DNA of 64,000 bases from Sphingomonas sp. CL5.1 (GCF_013344685.1 NZ_CP050137.1:3527001-3591000), one strand, 5' to 3'; positions 52,951 to 62,654 are shown, counted from the first letter of the stretch. Notes: generated by a model not told the origin, from the letters alone. Numbers and translations: made by a program.

Positions 52951-52968
52951 TATTATATGCATAAAATA
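52951..52968. promoter_or_regulatory. 18-bp pseudo-palindrome, copy 4
   Basis: TATTATATGCATAAAATA; read on the minus strand it is TATTTTATGCATATAATA, one base different from the nitrilase copy. Its TATAAT lies about 20 bp before the dioxygenase ATG and could itself be the -10 element, so a bound regulator would block transcription. Confidence 0.6.
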
Positions 52969-53063
52969 AATCACCGGAGCGGTCGATGCAAGCGTCGGGG
53001 CAAAATTCCGTCCCGATGCCGGCGGGTCGCCGCGATGGCTACCCCGCCTCTGCCTCGAAGCCG

Positions 53064-54365
53064 TCAGCCCGGCGGCTTTCCTTCCAACGAGCGGTCATCC
53101 CACATCATCGCGGTATGGAGCGGACGCAAGGCGACTTGCCTGGTGTCCAGAACGGCGCCGCCCATCGCCCGCACCTCGTACAACGCCTCGAACGACGGGC
53201 CGGCGCTCGCGACGAGACGGTCCATCACGGCGCGATCCTTGACGAGGGTGGCCATCCGCTGCACCCCCAGATCGCCAAGGCCGGCGATCAGGACGACATG
53301 ATGACCCGACGGGCCGGCAAAGCTCGCGATATAGCCATAGTCGAGCCGGGACGGCTCGTCCCTGCCCGCACCCACGTCGAGCGCGTAGCCCGTCCCGGTC
53401 GAAACGTCGCGCAGCGTGCGTGCGTCCGGCTCCAGCCGGAAGCCCGAGGCACGGGCGAGCGGCGGCGCCAGAAGGCCCAGATTCGCGAGCTGGCCGACAT
53501 AGACGATATCATCCGCCTCCAGATCCTGCGTCGTCAGCCGCGATGACGAGCGCAGTTGCGGCTCTTCGGGCGAGCCGGGATGCAGATCGCGGACGATCGG
53601 GATGATCGTCCACGCGGCCATCGCGGTACCGATCGGCGCGTAATGCAGATCGAGATCATAATAACGGAGGAACGCGGTCGGATGCGTCCTCAGATAGGCG
53701 CCCAGGGCATCGCGCGACTGGATCGCCGGGTCGAGGACGAGGCGCCTGATGTCCCGCTGATTGTCCGTCTCGGCCAGGACATATGCGTCGCCGACCACGA
53801 TGAGCGGCGGCGGGTCCCCTCGCATGGGGCGCCATAATGCCCCCGAATCCGTGGCCGAGGCAGGCGGCGGCTGCGCAGCCGACCGCGCCAGCAGAAACCA
53901 TGCCGCGCCGTTCAGCAGCAGGATCGCCGCGAACACGCCCAGCCAAAGCCCGACCGCGCGCACGCGCGGGGTGGGCCTCCACGCCCAGCCCGTTTCAGGT
54001 TCGGGGGCATCGTCGAGCGGGATGAGCACCAGCCGATATTCGCCCTTGAGGATTTCGAGGCGCGGCCCCGCCCGGCCGGCATAGAAATCATCGAGCCGCT
54101 TTCGCAGGCGGTGCATATAGACGCGAACCGCCGAGTCCTGGAGCGCATCGCGCGCGCCGTCCTTGCCGAAGATCGCGAGCGCGACCTCGACTTCCTTCGG
54201 CGCCCGCTCATCGCCGGACCTGGCGACAAGGAAATCGAACAGTCGCAGGAAGACGGCGGAACGGCCGGTCGCCAACACCTCCCTGAAGCGCGCGGCCTCC
54301 GCCGCAAAGCGCGCTGAGGGGTCGGCGGCGTCGGCGGCGTTGGGATGGTCGGTCGAATTGCGCAC
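53064..54365 (-). CDS. Membrane-anchored winged-helix regulator, second relative
   Basis: A 433-residue protein with the same plan as the gene at 37859: winged helix at about residues 20-115 (SAVRVYMHRLRKRLDDFYA, ILKGEYRLV), linker, one membrane helix at about 138-160 and a periplasmic domain. Shared periplasmic landmarks are the LDPAI-SR segment, DYGYIASFAGPSGHHVVLIA and FEALYEVRAMG. It is divergent from the Tat-exported protein gene. A GAGGGTAAG lies upstream of ATG 54365. It probably relays a periplasmic signal to neighbouring genes. Confidence 0.75.
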   Translation of the reverse strand: MRNSTDHPNAADAADPSARFAAEAARFREVLATGRSAVFLRLFDFLVARSGDERAPKEVEVALAIFGKDGARDALQDSAVRVYMHRLRKRLDDFYAGRAGPRLEILKGEYRLVLIPLDDAPEPETGWAWRPTPRVRAVGLWLGVFAAILLLNGAAWFLLARSAAQPPPASATDSGALWRPMRGDPPPLIVVGDAYVLAETDNQRDIRRLVLDPAIQSRDALGAYLRTHPTAFLRYYDLDLHYAPIGTAMAAWTIIPIVRDLHPGSPEEPQLRSSSRLTTQDLEADDIVYVGQLANLGLLAPPLARASGFRLEPDARTLRDVSTGTGYALDVGAGRDEPSRLDYGYIASFAGPSGHHVVLIAGLGDLGVQRMATLVKDRAVMDRLVASAGPSFEALYEVRAMGGAVLDTRQVALRPLHTAMMWDDRSLEGKPPG

Positions 54366-54595
54366 GGCCGCTTACCCTCGCCCGCGCGCGACGTCATGTG
54401 CGGGCAATGTTTCCGGCGCGAAATCCGGTGCGCCTCCGGGTCGGGGCGCGCCGCCGATATCGAATGTCGGCGCTGCCGCCCCGGCGCCGGGGGAAGCGCG
54501 CTCGCCGCCAACGCGGCGGTGCATCGGTGCAGATTCTCTCAAAGGCCAAACACCCTAATTCACCTCGCCATCGTTTCATAAACGCAAATATACGG

Positions 54596-54624
54596 TTGAC
54601 CTAGCCCTATTGTTTCAATAACGA
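54596..54624 (+). promoter_or_regulatory. Sigma-70-like promoter
   Basis: TTGACC (54596-54601) and TAACGA (54619-54624) are 17 bp apart in an AT-rich stretch, about 150 bp upstream of the Tat-exported protein gene. The rest of the gap 54366-54772 shows no gene. Confidence 0.4.
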
Positions 54625-54772
54625 TCCATTCCCGGCGGGAGGTATGCCCACGCAAGTGGAAAGGCCCGATCCCGCCCGAGGTTCATGGCCTTTGATCCGC
54701 GCGGCAGGTTCATCGCGAATGCTTCGTGGATCGGCGCGGCCCCCTCCCCTTCCCGATGAAGTGAGAGCCTCC

Positions 54773-56095
54773 ATGCATACGCGCCGCGATTTCATGACGG
54801 GCACATTGGCACTCGGCGCAAGCGGCTTGCAATGGGCTGGCGCCGCGCCGCTCCTCGCCGCCCCGCCGGCCCGCGGTGAATCCGTGCGCGGCATGGTTCG
54901 ACGCGATGAGACCATCCTGAGACTGGGCGGCATCGGCGACGGTTATCAGCTCACCTGGGGCAAGGACGGCCGGCAATATGTCGTCGTCAACGATGGTCCG
55001 GGCTGGCTCGCCAGCCCGACCGCTTTCTATAACAGCCGATTGTGGACGGTCAGCGGTTCGCCGCACGAGGCCGCCTTCCACGATGTCGCCGCCTATCCCG
55101 TTCTCGACAGCTCGACCCGCCCCGACGACGCCCCCCAATATTATGGTCACGGCATTCTGTCGGTCGGTGGCCGGATCTACCAGTTCCTGAACACGCTCGA
55201 CCGCAGCGAGACGCGCCCGCGCCATTGGACGGGATCGAAGCTCATCTACTCGGACGACGGCGGGCTGACCTGGCGGAACCAGGACGGTAGCCAGCCGGTC
55301 CGATGGGAGGACTGGGCCGATCAGTCGCGGGCTCGTTTCGCCTTCTTCGACGAGCCGGGCGGTTGTTTCGCCTTGATCTCGATCCTGCAGATGGGTCGCG
55401 ACTACAGCGCCAATCGCGACGGCTATATCTACGTTTACGGCCTCAATGGCAGTGTCGACGGACGGATGAACGAGGTCGTGATGTTCCGCGCCGCGATCGA
55501 CGGCATCCTCGATCGGCGGCGATATGAGTATTTCGGCGGCTGGGACGGGCGCGATCCCAAATGGGTCGCGGACATCGATGCGCGGGCGGTGGTGCATCGC
55601 TTCCCGCACGGCTGGGTGAACCGCACCAACCTTTTCCCCGGCGATCTGGTCGTCGAATCCTGGCTGCCGAGCGTCGTCTACAACGAGCCGCTCGATCTCT
55701 ACATGATGGTGAGCGCGGGCATCGGCTGCGGGCCGGACGGCACCGAATTCGGCAAGGCGAGCTATTTCGGCTGCTGGGTCGCGGAGCGTCCTTGGGGGCC
55801 GTGGACGCAGGTCCATGAGGAGCCGGCATGGACGCCGGGTGGCGACCGCGCCGCGCGCGCCTACGCGCCACAGATCGCGCCCGGATGGATAGCGCCCGAC
55901 GGCAAGTCGTTCTGGATGGTATGGGCGGACCTCGCGGGCATGCTCACCTTCGCGCGCGACGAGCCGAAGCTGACCGCGGCATTGGCGAAAGCCAAAAGCC
56001 CGGCGGAGCACAGCATGATCCAGGCCGGCTTTCTCGGGAGATATATGCCGCGCTATGCCTTCAACGCGCAGCGTGTCGATCTCGTCCTGCGCTAG
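54773..56095 (+). CDS. Tat-exported DUF4185-like beta-propeller protein
   Basis: A 440-residue protein with a twin-arginine signal (TRRDFMTGTLALGASG, cleavage near residue 30). The mature part has repeated beta-propeller-like segments: DGYQLTWGKDGRQYVVVND, YYGHGILSVGGRIYQF, SDDGGLTW and PWGPWTQVHEEP, resembling DUF4185 or sialidase-like folds. It has no clear catalytic signature that I can assign. ATG 54773 has GAGAG. It is divergent from the membrane regulator, which may control it. Confidence 0.65.
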   Translation: MHTRRDFMTGTLALGASGLQWAGAAPLLAAPPARGESVRGMVRRDETILRLGGIGDGYQLTWGKDGRQYVVVNDGPGWLASPTAFYNSRLWTVSGSPHEAAFHDVAAYPVLDSSTRPDDAPQYYGHGILSVGGRIYQFLNTLDRSETRPRHWTGSKLIYSDDGGLTWRNQDGSQPVRWEDWADQSRARFAFFDEPGGCFALISILQMGRDYSANRDGYIYVYGLNGSVDGRMNEVVMFRAAIDGILDRRRYEYFGGWDGRDPKWVADIDARAVVHRFPHGWVNRTNLFPGDLVVESWLPSVVYNEPLDLYMMVSAGIGCGPDGTEFGKASYFGCWVAERPWGPWTQVHEEPAWTPGGDRAARAYAPQIAPGWIAPDGKSFWMVWADLAGMLTFARDEPKLTAALAKAKSPAEHSMIQAGFLGRYMPRYAFNAQRVDLVLR

Positions 56096-56261
56096 GCCGA
56101 ACGCATGGCTCCGACGCGCCACCATCCATGATCCGTCAGGACTGGCCGCAATTATTAATTTTGGGGCCAGATGCGCAATACCGCGCAGCCGTGGAGCGGT
56201 CAAAGTACGGCGTCAGGACAAGTGATCCAACCAAAGACGCGCAAAGGCCGCTTGCAACATT

Positions 56262-57746
56262 ATGACCATCGCTGAATCGCGCGATTCCCGGTCCGGCCTC
56301 TTTCCGGGCATGCTGGGAACCGGAGACATCATCTTCATGATCCTGGCCTGCGCCGCGCCGATGGGCGTGCTCGCGGGGCTCATCCCCCTGGCGCTGGCCT
56401 TTGGCAACGGCGCGGGAACGCCGGGAACGCTTCTCGGCGTGTGCGTCGTCATGCTGCTGTTCGCGGTCGGCTACGTCCGCATGATACCGCATGTCCGCAA
56501 CGCCGGGGCCTTCTACGCCTATATCGCCGCGAGCCTGAACAAGGAGGCGGGCATCGCCGCCGCCTATGTCGCGGTCGTCGCCTATATCTGCGCGGCGACT
56601 TCGACGCTGGGCGCGCTCTCCTTCTTCGCCGCCGACTTTACGCAGCACATGGCGGGGATCGGCGTTCGCTGGGAAATCTGGGCAGCGGTCGCGATCGCGC
56701 TCGTCGCCTATCTCGGCTATCGCAAGATCACGATGGCGGCGAAGCTGCTGACCGTCGCGCTCCTGCTCGAGGTGGGCGTCATCCTCGTCCTCGATATCCT
56801 CATCATCGCGGGCAAGGGCTGGAGCGGCCTCGACTTCCGCAGCTTCTCCCCCTCCACGATCCTGGCGCCGGGGCTTGGCATATCCGTGATCTACGCGATC
56901 AACGGCTGCGTCGGTTTCGAGGCGACCGCCATCTATCAGGAGGAAGCCAGGGACCGCGAGGTGACCATCCCGCGCGCGACCTTCGGTGCGATCCTGATCC
57001 TCGGCAGCTTCTACGTCTTCTCATCGTGGTGCCTCGTCCTCAGCATCACGCCGCATGATGTGAAAGCGGTCGCCGCGGCCGACCCCGGCCGCCTCGTCAC
57101 GGGCGTCGCGGAGCGGTATCTCGGCGCCGTCGGGCGCGACGTGCTCAATCTCCTGACGATCACCAGCCTGTTCGCGGCGGCGCTTGGCTTCTTCAACAAT
57201 ATCACCCGCTACATCTACGCGCTCGCGCGGGACGGGCTGATCCCCGCCAGCCTCGGGAAGGTCCATCCCGTGCATGGCTCGCCCTATGTGGCGTGCCACG
57301 CGCTCACCATCGTTTTCGCGGTGATCGTCGGCCTGTTCGCGCTCGCCGGGCTGGACCCGCTCCTCAACCTCGCGACGAGCCTGTCGTCGATGGGCGCCGT
57401 CGGCCTGATGATCCTGCTGACGACCACCTCGTTCGCCGTGCCGATCTTCTTCGGCCGGCGCGGCGAGGTCTCGTTGGGGAAGAGCGCCGCGCCGCTGCTG
57501 GGCGGGCTGCTCCTCGCCGTCTCGACCTATCTGTCGCTCGAGAATTACAGCACCCTGACCGGCGTGAAGATCGCGCTCGTCAACAATCTTCCCTTCTTGT
57601 TCCTGTTCCTGGCGATCTTCGGATATTCTCACGGCATCTTCCTGCGGACCTTCCGGCCGGACATCTATCACCAGATCGGCTCCACGCGGGTCGACGAGGG
57701 CCAGGACGCCGCCGCCGGCTTCGCAGCCGAACCCGCGAGCGCGTGA
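56262..57746 (+). CDS. APC-superfamily amine/amino-acid permease
   Basis: A 494-residue inner-membrane transporter with about 12 hydrophobic helices. The N-terminal GDIIFMILACAAPMGVL and ATAIYQEEARDREVTIPRA after the fifth helix are typical of APC amino-acid/amine permeases. No signal peptide. It is followed 83 bp later by an aldehyde dehydrogenase and then by oxidase genes, so import of an amine such as tyramine or phenethylamine is likely; the exact substrate is inference. Confidence 0.88.
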   Translation: MTIAESRDSRSGLFPGMLGTGDIIFMILACAAPMGVLAGLIPLALAFGNGAGTPGTLLGVCVVMLLFAVGYVRMIPHVRNAGAFYAYIAASLNKEAGIAAAYVAVVAYICAATSTLGALSFFAADFTQHMAGIGVRWEIWAAVAIALVAYLGYRKITMAAKLLTVALLLEVGVILVLDILIIAGKGWSGLDFRSFSPSTILAPGLGISVIYAINGCVGFEATAIYQEEARDREVTIPRATFGAILILGSFYVFSSWCLVLSITPHDVKAVAAADPGRLVTGVAERYLGAVGRDVLNLLTITSLFAAALGFFNNITRYIYALARDGLIPASLGKVHPVHGSPYVACHALTIVFAVIVGLFALAGLDPLLNLATSLSSMGAVGLMILLTTTSFAVPIFFGRRGEVSLGKSAAPLLGGLLLAVSTYLSLENYSTLTGVKIALVNNLPFLFLFLAIFGYSHGIFLRTFRPDIYHQIGSTRVDEGQDAAAGFAAEPASA

Positions 57747-57828
57747 ACCGGATGCGCGGCCTCGCGACATGCCTGTCCGGCGCTGGCGGCGGCAGCGCGC
57801 CCGCACGTTTGAATCACCGGAGACTATC

Positions 57829-59358
57829 ATGACGATTTCTGCACAAGATGCCGGCGCCATCCATGAGGCCCCGGTCATCCGCCTTCCGACCGGGCGGCTC
57901 CTGATCGACGGGCAACTCGTCGAACCGCTGCGGGCGGATCGGACCATCGATGTCATCAACCCCGCCAACGGCCGCGTCATCACGCAAATCCCCGCGTGCG
58001 GGCCGGAGGAGGTGGATCGCGCGGTCCAGGCGGCGCAGCGCTGTTTCGAGAGCCGCGAATGGCGCTCGATGCGGCCGATCGATCGCGGCCGGCTGCTCGA
58101 GCGCCTCGCCCTGCTGGTGGAGGAGCACGCCGACGAGCTGGCCGAGTTGGAGGCGCTCGACAGCGGCAAGCTGATCGGCGTAACCCGCGCCATCGATCTC
58201 GCCTTCACGATCGACGGCCTGCGCTATTTCGCCGGCTGGAGCTCCAAGATCGTCGGCGATTACGTCACGCTGTCGCCGCTGGTCGAGGAGGCGGCAATCT
58301 ATCGCGCCTATACCGAAAGGCGGCCGGTCGGCGTCGTCGCCGGTATCACGCCGTGGAATTTTCCCATCGGCCAGGCGATCCAGAAGATCGCCCCGGCGAT
58401 CGCCTTCGGCTGCACCGTGGTCCTCAAGCCATCGGAGGAGACGTCGCTGACGACACTCCGGCTGGGCGAGCTTATCCTGGAAGCGGGTTTCCCGGCCGGC
58501 GCCGTCAATATCGTCACCGGGCTGGGCCAGGATGTCGGCGCCGCGCTCGTCGAACACCCTCTGGTCCGCAAGATCGCCTTCACCGGCTCGACCGCGACGG
58601 GCCAGCGCATCCTGGCGGCGGCCGCGTCGAGCATGAAGCGGGTGACCCTGGAGCTTGGCGGCAAATCCCCGACCATCATCCTCGCCGATGCCGATCTCGA
58701 GCGGGCCATCCCCGGCGCCGCTGCCGCGATCTTCTCCAATTCGGGGCAGATCTGCACGGCCGGATCGCGGCTCTATGTCGAGGCGGCATTGTTCGACAAG
58801 GTTGTCGAGGGTGTGTCCGATATCGCGGCCCGCCTGAAGATCGGGTCGAATTTCGATCCCTCCACCCAGATCGGCCCGCTCGTATCCCGGCGTCAGCGCG
58901 ATCGCGTCCAGGGTCTGGTCGATACCGGCATCAGGGAGGGCGCGGTCGCCCTCGCCGGCGGCGAGGCGGTGGAGGGTGACGGCTGGTTCTACAAGCCGAC
59001 GGTGCTGGGCAGCGTCTCACGCCAGATGACCGTCATGCGCGAGGAGATCTTCGGCCCCGTGGTCTGCGCCGCGCGCATCGATGACGGCGACGACATCGCG
59101 AAGCTCGCCAACGACACGCCTTTTGGGCTGGGGGCCAGCATCTGGACCCGCAATCTGGATCGCGCCCATCTTCTGGCGGAGCGGATCGACGCGGGCACGG
59201 TCTGGCTCAACACCCATAATGTGCTCGACCTCGCGATGCCCTTTGGCGGCAGCCGGCTTTCGGGGTTGGGCCGCGAATTCGGGACCGAGTCGATGCATGC
59301 CTTCACCGAGCCGAAGGCTGTCTGCATGCGCCTCGACCCGCGCGCGGCGGCGCGCTGA
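57829..59358 (+). CDS. NAD(P)-dependent aldehyde dehydrogenase
   Basis: A 509-residue ALDH that oxidises an aldehyde to the acid. Catalytic glutamate E275 (LELGGKS), cysteine C309 (NSGQICTAGSR) and the cofactor segment FTGSTATGQRI are present; TPWNFPIGQAIQKIAPA is the usual N-terminal motif. ATG 57829 has a GGAG site. It is in the same direction as the permease and convergent to the FAD oxidase, so it would handle the aldehyde released by the oxidase. Confidence 0.92.
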   Translation: MTISAQDAGAIHEAPVIRLPTGRLLIDGQLVEPLRADRTIDVINPANGRVITQIPACGPEEVDRAVQAAQRCFESREWRSMRPIDRGRLLERLALLVEEHADELAELEALDSGKLIGVTRAIDLAFTIDGLRYFAGWSSKIVGDYVTLSPLVEEAAIYRAYTERRPVGVVAGITPWNFPIGQAIQKIAPAIAFGCTVVLKPSEETSLTTLRLGELILEAGFPAGAVNIVTGLGQDVGAALVEHPLVRKIAFTGSTATGQRILAAAASSMKRVTLELGGKSPTIILADADLERAIPGAAAAIFSNSGQICTAGSRLYVEAALFDKVVEGVSDIAARLKIGSNFDPSTQIGPLVSRRQRDRVQGLVDTGIREGAVALAGGEAVEGDGWFYKPTVLGSVSRQMTVMREEIFGPVVCAARIDDGDDIAKLANDTPFGLGASIWTRNLDRAHLLAERIDAGTVWLNTHNVLDLAMPFGGSRLSGLGREFGTESMHAFTEPKAVCMRLDPRAAAR

Positions 59359-59372
59359 TCGCGGATTACCGG

Positions 59373-59400
59373 ACCGGACGCGGCGATTGCCGCTTCCGGT
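59373..59400. terminator. Strong hairpin between convergent genes
   Basis: ACCGGA (59373-59378) pairs with TCCGGT (59395-59400), and an inner GCGGC/GCCGC stem continues it around a GATT loop. It separates the ALDH gene from the FAD oxidase gene on the other strand. No T-run; bidirectional termination is plausible. Confidence 0.45.
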
Positions 59401-60693
59401 TCAGAAACGGTCCAGTCGATAGGGCGAAGGCTCGATCAGCGGCTTGGTCCCGCTCAGGATGTCGGCCGCGAGTTGTCCGGCGGCGGGCGATGTTCCAAAG
59501 CCATGCCCCGAAAAACCCGAGGCAAGCGTCAGGCCGGGCACCGCTTCGACCGGCGAGATGACGGGCAGCGAATCGGGCGTCACGTCGATCATGCCCGCCC
59601 AGGTCTGCTCGATGGTCGCGGCCTTGAAGATCGGCCACGCCTCCGAAAGGTTGTCGATCGCCTCGGCGATCAGGCCGTCGTTGACCGGCGGGTCGATCGT
59701 GCGGATTTTCTCGAACGGCGATCTCGACGTCGCGGACCACCGGCGTCCGAGGGATATATCGGAAAGGAAATCGCGACCGAAGGACAGTCGCAGATTCCTC
59801 CACTGCGCGCGCAAGGTCGGCAGATAATGCAGCCCGAGGAGAAGGTGATCGAGCGTCAGGGGGGCGAAAAGCGCGCCGCGCTGGGTGATCGTATATCCGC
59901 CATCATAGCGCTTTCGAAACGAGAAATCCGATGCCCCGACCGCGATGTCGGTCGGCCCCCGCATCGGCGCGGTGCGCAGCACCGAGGCGACGAGCGGCAA
60001 GGTGAGCAGCGAAACGCCGAGATTGCCGAGGAACCTTCGGGACCATAGCCCCGCCGCGAGCAGAACCTGCTCGCACCGTATCTCGCCGCGCTCCGTGACG
60101 ACCCCGGCGACGCGGCCGGCCGCCATCGACAATGTCCGCACGGCGCAATTCTCGATGATGATCGCGCCCTTCGCCATCGCCGCCCTGGCGATCGCGCCCG
60201 CCGCGAGCGTCGGCTCCGCCCTCCCGTCCGAGGGAGTGTGGATGGCCCCTACCCAAGGCGTCGTGCTTCCGGGCGCGAGATCATCGATTTCACGGACGCC
60301 AAGAAGCCTCGAATCGAGCGACAGATCGCGCACCGAGGCGAGCCATTGTTCATGGGCTTCCATCTCCGCGTCGGTCCGCGCGACATACATGATGCCGGCC
60401 GACCGGTAGCCGACGTCCGCGCCGACCCGTTCCGGCATCGTCGCCCACAGTCGATCGGCGGCCAACGCCAGCGGCACGTCCGGCGCGCTGCGCCCCATCT
60501 TGCGGACCCAGCCGAGATTGCGCGAGGATTGCTCTCCCGCGAGCCGGCCCTTCTCCAGCACCGTGACCGGGATGCCGCGTTCAGCAAGAGTCAACGCCGC
60601 CATAAGCCCCACGATGCCGCCGCCGATCACCACCACCGTGCTGGCGGCGGGGAGCGTGGTCGAGGTTTGTACCTGGGTTATCGTGGGAGCCAT
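59401..60693 (-). CDS. FAD-dependent amine/D-amino-acid oxidase (DAO fold)
   Basis: A 430-residue DAO-family flavoprotein: TVVVIGGGIVGLMAALTLAE with the GxGxxG motif, LAGEQSSRNLGWVRKMG, and PGLTLASGFSGHGFGTSPA near the end. Such enzymes oxidise primary or secondary amines to imines. ATG 60693 is preferred to TTG 60732, which lacks a ribosome site. It is in a minus-strand operon downstream of RidA and the tyramine-oxidase-B-like gene, so it may be the catalytic subunit of an amine oxidase. Confidence 0.85.
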   Translation of the reverse strand: MAPTITQVQTSTTLPAASTVVVIGGGIVGLMAALTLAERGIPVTVLEKGRLAGEQSSRNLGWVRKMGRSAPDVPLALAADRLWATMPERVGADVGYRSAGIMYVARTDAEMEAHEQWLASVRDLSLDSRLLGVREIDDLAPGSTTPWVGAIHTPSDGRAEPTLAAGAIARAAMAKGAIIIENCAVRTLSMAAGRVAGVVTERGEIRCEQVLLAAGLWSRRFLGNLGVSLLTLPLVASVLRTAPMRGPTDIAVGASDFSFRKRYDGGYTITQRGALFAPLTLDHLLLGLHYLPTLRAQWRNLRLSFGRDFLSDISLGRRWSATSRSPFEKIRTIDPPVNDGLIAEAIDNLSEAWPIFKAATIEQTWAGMIDVTPDSLPVISPVEAVPGLTLASGFSGHGFGTSPAAGQLAADILSGTKPLIEPSPYRLDRF

Positions 60694-60748
60694 GACCTGA
60701 TCTTCGACGGAGGAATTTGACGGCGATGCCAAAGCGCCGGCGCGCGGT

Positions 60749-61174
60749 TCATGCGAGCGAGATGTCGAGCCTGGTGATGTCCGCGCTCGACGCGCCGCGC
60801 CAGGCGGTGACCTCGATCTCGACCCGGTACTCGGCCGAGCCGAGCGGCGGGCACGTCATGGTCAGCGTGGGGTCGATCCCGCGCATCCTCTCGCCGTAAG
60901 CGGTCATCACCGTATCGACGTCCTCGGGGCGCTGCACGAAAACGCGCGCCGCGACCACATCGGCGAGCGATGCCTCGACCGACGCCAGCGCCGCCTCGAT
61001 GTTGCGCAGCACCTGCCGCGTCTGCTCCGTCAGGTCGGCGGGGATTTGCCGGGTCTTCGGATCGCGGCCGGCCGTATTGGAAACGAATATCAGGTCGTTG
61101 ACGGCGACCAGGCGGGAATAGCTGCCGTGCTCCTCGAATTTGTTTCCGGTCTTCACCTTGACGATCTTGGTCAT
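60749..61174 (-). CDS. RidA family protein
   Basis: A 141-residue RidA/YER057c/UK114-family protein. RidA proteins hydrolyse reactive enamine/imine intermediates to ketones. Recognisable segments are FVSNTAGRDPKTRQIPAD and VVAARVFVQRPEDVDTV, with the conserved arginine and a C-terminal VEIEVTAWR. ATG 61174 is used. It sits between the two amine-oxidase subunits, and would clear the imine they produce. Confidence 0.88.
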   Translation of the reverse strand: MTKIVKVKTGNKFEEHGSYSRLVAVNDLIFVSNTAGRDPKTRQIPADLTEQTRQVLRNIEAALASVEASLADVVAARVFVQRPEDVDTVMTAYGERMRGIDPTLTMTCPPLGSAEYRVEIEVTAWRGASSADITRLDISLA

Positions 61175-61244
61175 GAATTGAGGGTCTTTCGACGAAAGGT
61201 TGGCGGATGGCGGATCATGTCCGCCGGACGGGCCTGACGGCGGC

Positions 61245-62384
61245 TCAGCGCAGGGCCGGCTCCTCCCACAGGTTGAGCTTGACGCCGATGCCGCGCGCCA
61301 CGGCATTGCGGTACACGATCGTTCCCCACGCGACGTCCTCGACAGCCATCCCGCCGACCGAGAGGATGATGATCTCGTCGTCGTTTCGTCGTCCGCTCGC
61401 CTGTTTCGCGACGATCTTGCCAAGGTCTTCGAGATCGTCGCGCGCGATCCTGCCCTCGTCGACCAGATCGAGGAAACGAACGCCGACGGCGGGGACGAAG
61501 CGGTGCGCGGGTTTGGGCAGTTCCTCGTGATAGGCGTCGTAGAGCGACGGATTATCGAGGACCTTGCGGATATCCGGGGCCTCCATGTCGCGATCGATGT
61601 CGCAGGGCGCGGGCATCGACAGGAACGTGCCGGGGCGGATCCAATCACGTTTCACGACCGGATAGAGCGATGGATCGCCGGTCGCGACGGAAGCGCAAAA
61701 GGTGACGATATCGGAATCGCGGACGACCGCCTCGTCGCTGTCCACCACCTCGACACGGCTGATCTGCGGATAGGTCTCGGCGAGCCAGGCGAGGAAAGCC
61801 TCGACGTTCCGGCGCCCCCTGCCCTTCAGCTTGACCGTATCGATATGGGGACACGTCGCGACGAAGGCCGCGAGCGAGGTTCGGGCCATCACGCCCGGCC
61901 CGACGATGCCGACCACGCGCGAATCCTTGCGGGCGAGATGCCGGGCGCCGACCCCTGGGACGGCGCCGGTGCGATAGGCCGAGAGCAGATTCGCCGACAT
62001 GAACGCGAGCGGCGCGCCGGTGTCCGCGTCGTTGAGCACGAAGGTCAGGATCGAGCGCGGCAGGCCCTTGTCGCGATTCTCGATGTTCGAGCCGTACCAT
62101 TTCATCCCGGCGGTGCGGAAACGGCCGCCCAGATAGGCCGGCATCGCCATGAACCGGCGGTCCGTGGTCGATCTCGGCATATCCGGGAAGGGCGACGAGT
62201 CGGGGAACATGACGATCGCGCCATGCGAATTGTTGTTCGCGCCGGCCATCCGGTAATCGCCGTGATAGAGCAGCGCGAACATCTCCTCCATGGCGTCGAC
62301 GCAGGCCGCCATGTCGGTGACGCCCGCCCGGATCATGTCGGGCTCGGAGAGGTACAGAAAATCGATCCTGGTGGATGCTGTCAT
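61245..62384 (-). CDS. Ornithine cyclodeaminase-fold protein (tyramine oxidase subunit B-like)
   Basis: A 379-residue member of the ornithine cyclodeaminase/mu-crystallin family. FLYLSEPDMIRAGVTDM, RRFMAMPAYLGGRF, SILTFVLNDADTGAPLAFM, the NAD(P) motif GIVGPGVMARTSL and DVAWGTIVYRNA agree with the branch annotated as tyramine oxidase subunit B. It binds NAD(P) and may reduce or dehydrogenate an imine. It is first of the minus operon with RidA and the FAD oxidase, divergent from the AraC regulator. Confidence 0.78.
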   Translation of the reverse strand: MTASTRIDFLYLSEPDMIRAGVTDMAACVDAMEEMFALLYHGDYRMAGANNNSHGAIVMFPDSSPFPDMPRSTTDRRFMAMPAYLGGRFRTAGMKWYGSNIENRDKGLPRSILTFVLNDADTGAPLAFMSANLLSAYRTGAVPGVGARHLARKDSRVVGIVGPGVMARTSLAAFVATCPHIDTVKLKGRGRRNVEAFLAWLAETYPQISRVEVVDSDEAVVRDSDIVTFCASVATGDPSLYPVVKRDWIRPGTFLSMPAPCDIDRDMEAPDIRKVLDNPSLYDAYHEELPKPAHRFVPAVGVRFLDLVDEGRIARDDLEDLGKIVAKQASGRRNDDEIIILSVGGMAVEDVAWGTIVYRNAVARGIGVKLNLWEEPALR

Positions 62385-62654
62385 GTCAGTCGCGATACCC
62401 GCTAGATGATGGCGATCGAGCGCGGCGCGGGATGCGATGCCGCCGGTCCGACCGCCTCCGCCAACCGGCTTTGCCGGGGAAGCCATCCACCGAGCATCAC
62501 GAAATCCCCACGCCCCGGAACGGGTCTTGCCCGTCACGATCGAACCATTGCACTTTGGCTTGGAAGGTGGTTGGGCGTAGATTGCAGAGTGGGATATTGG
62601 CTTTGCAAAGTCGGCCAATGCGAGGACCACGATGGCCGGAGGCTTGGATTCATC

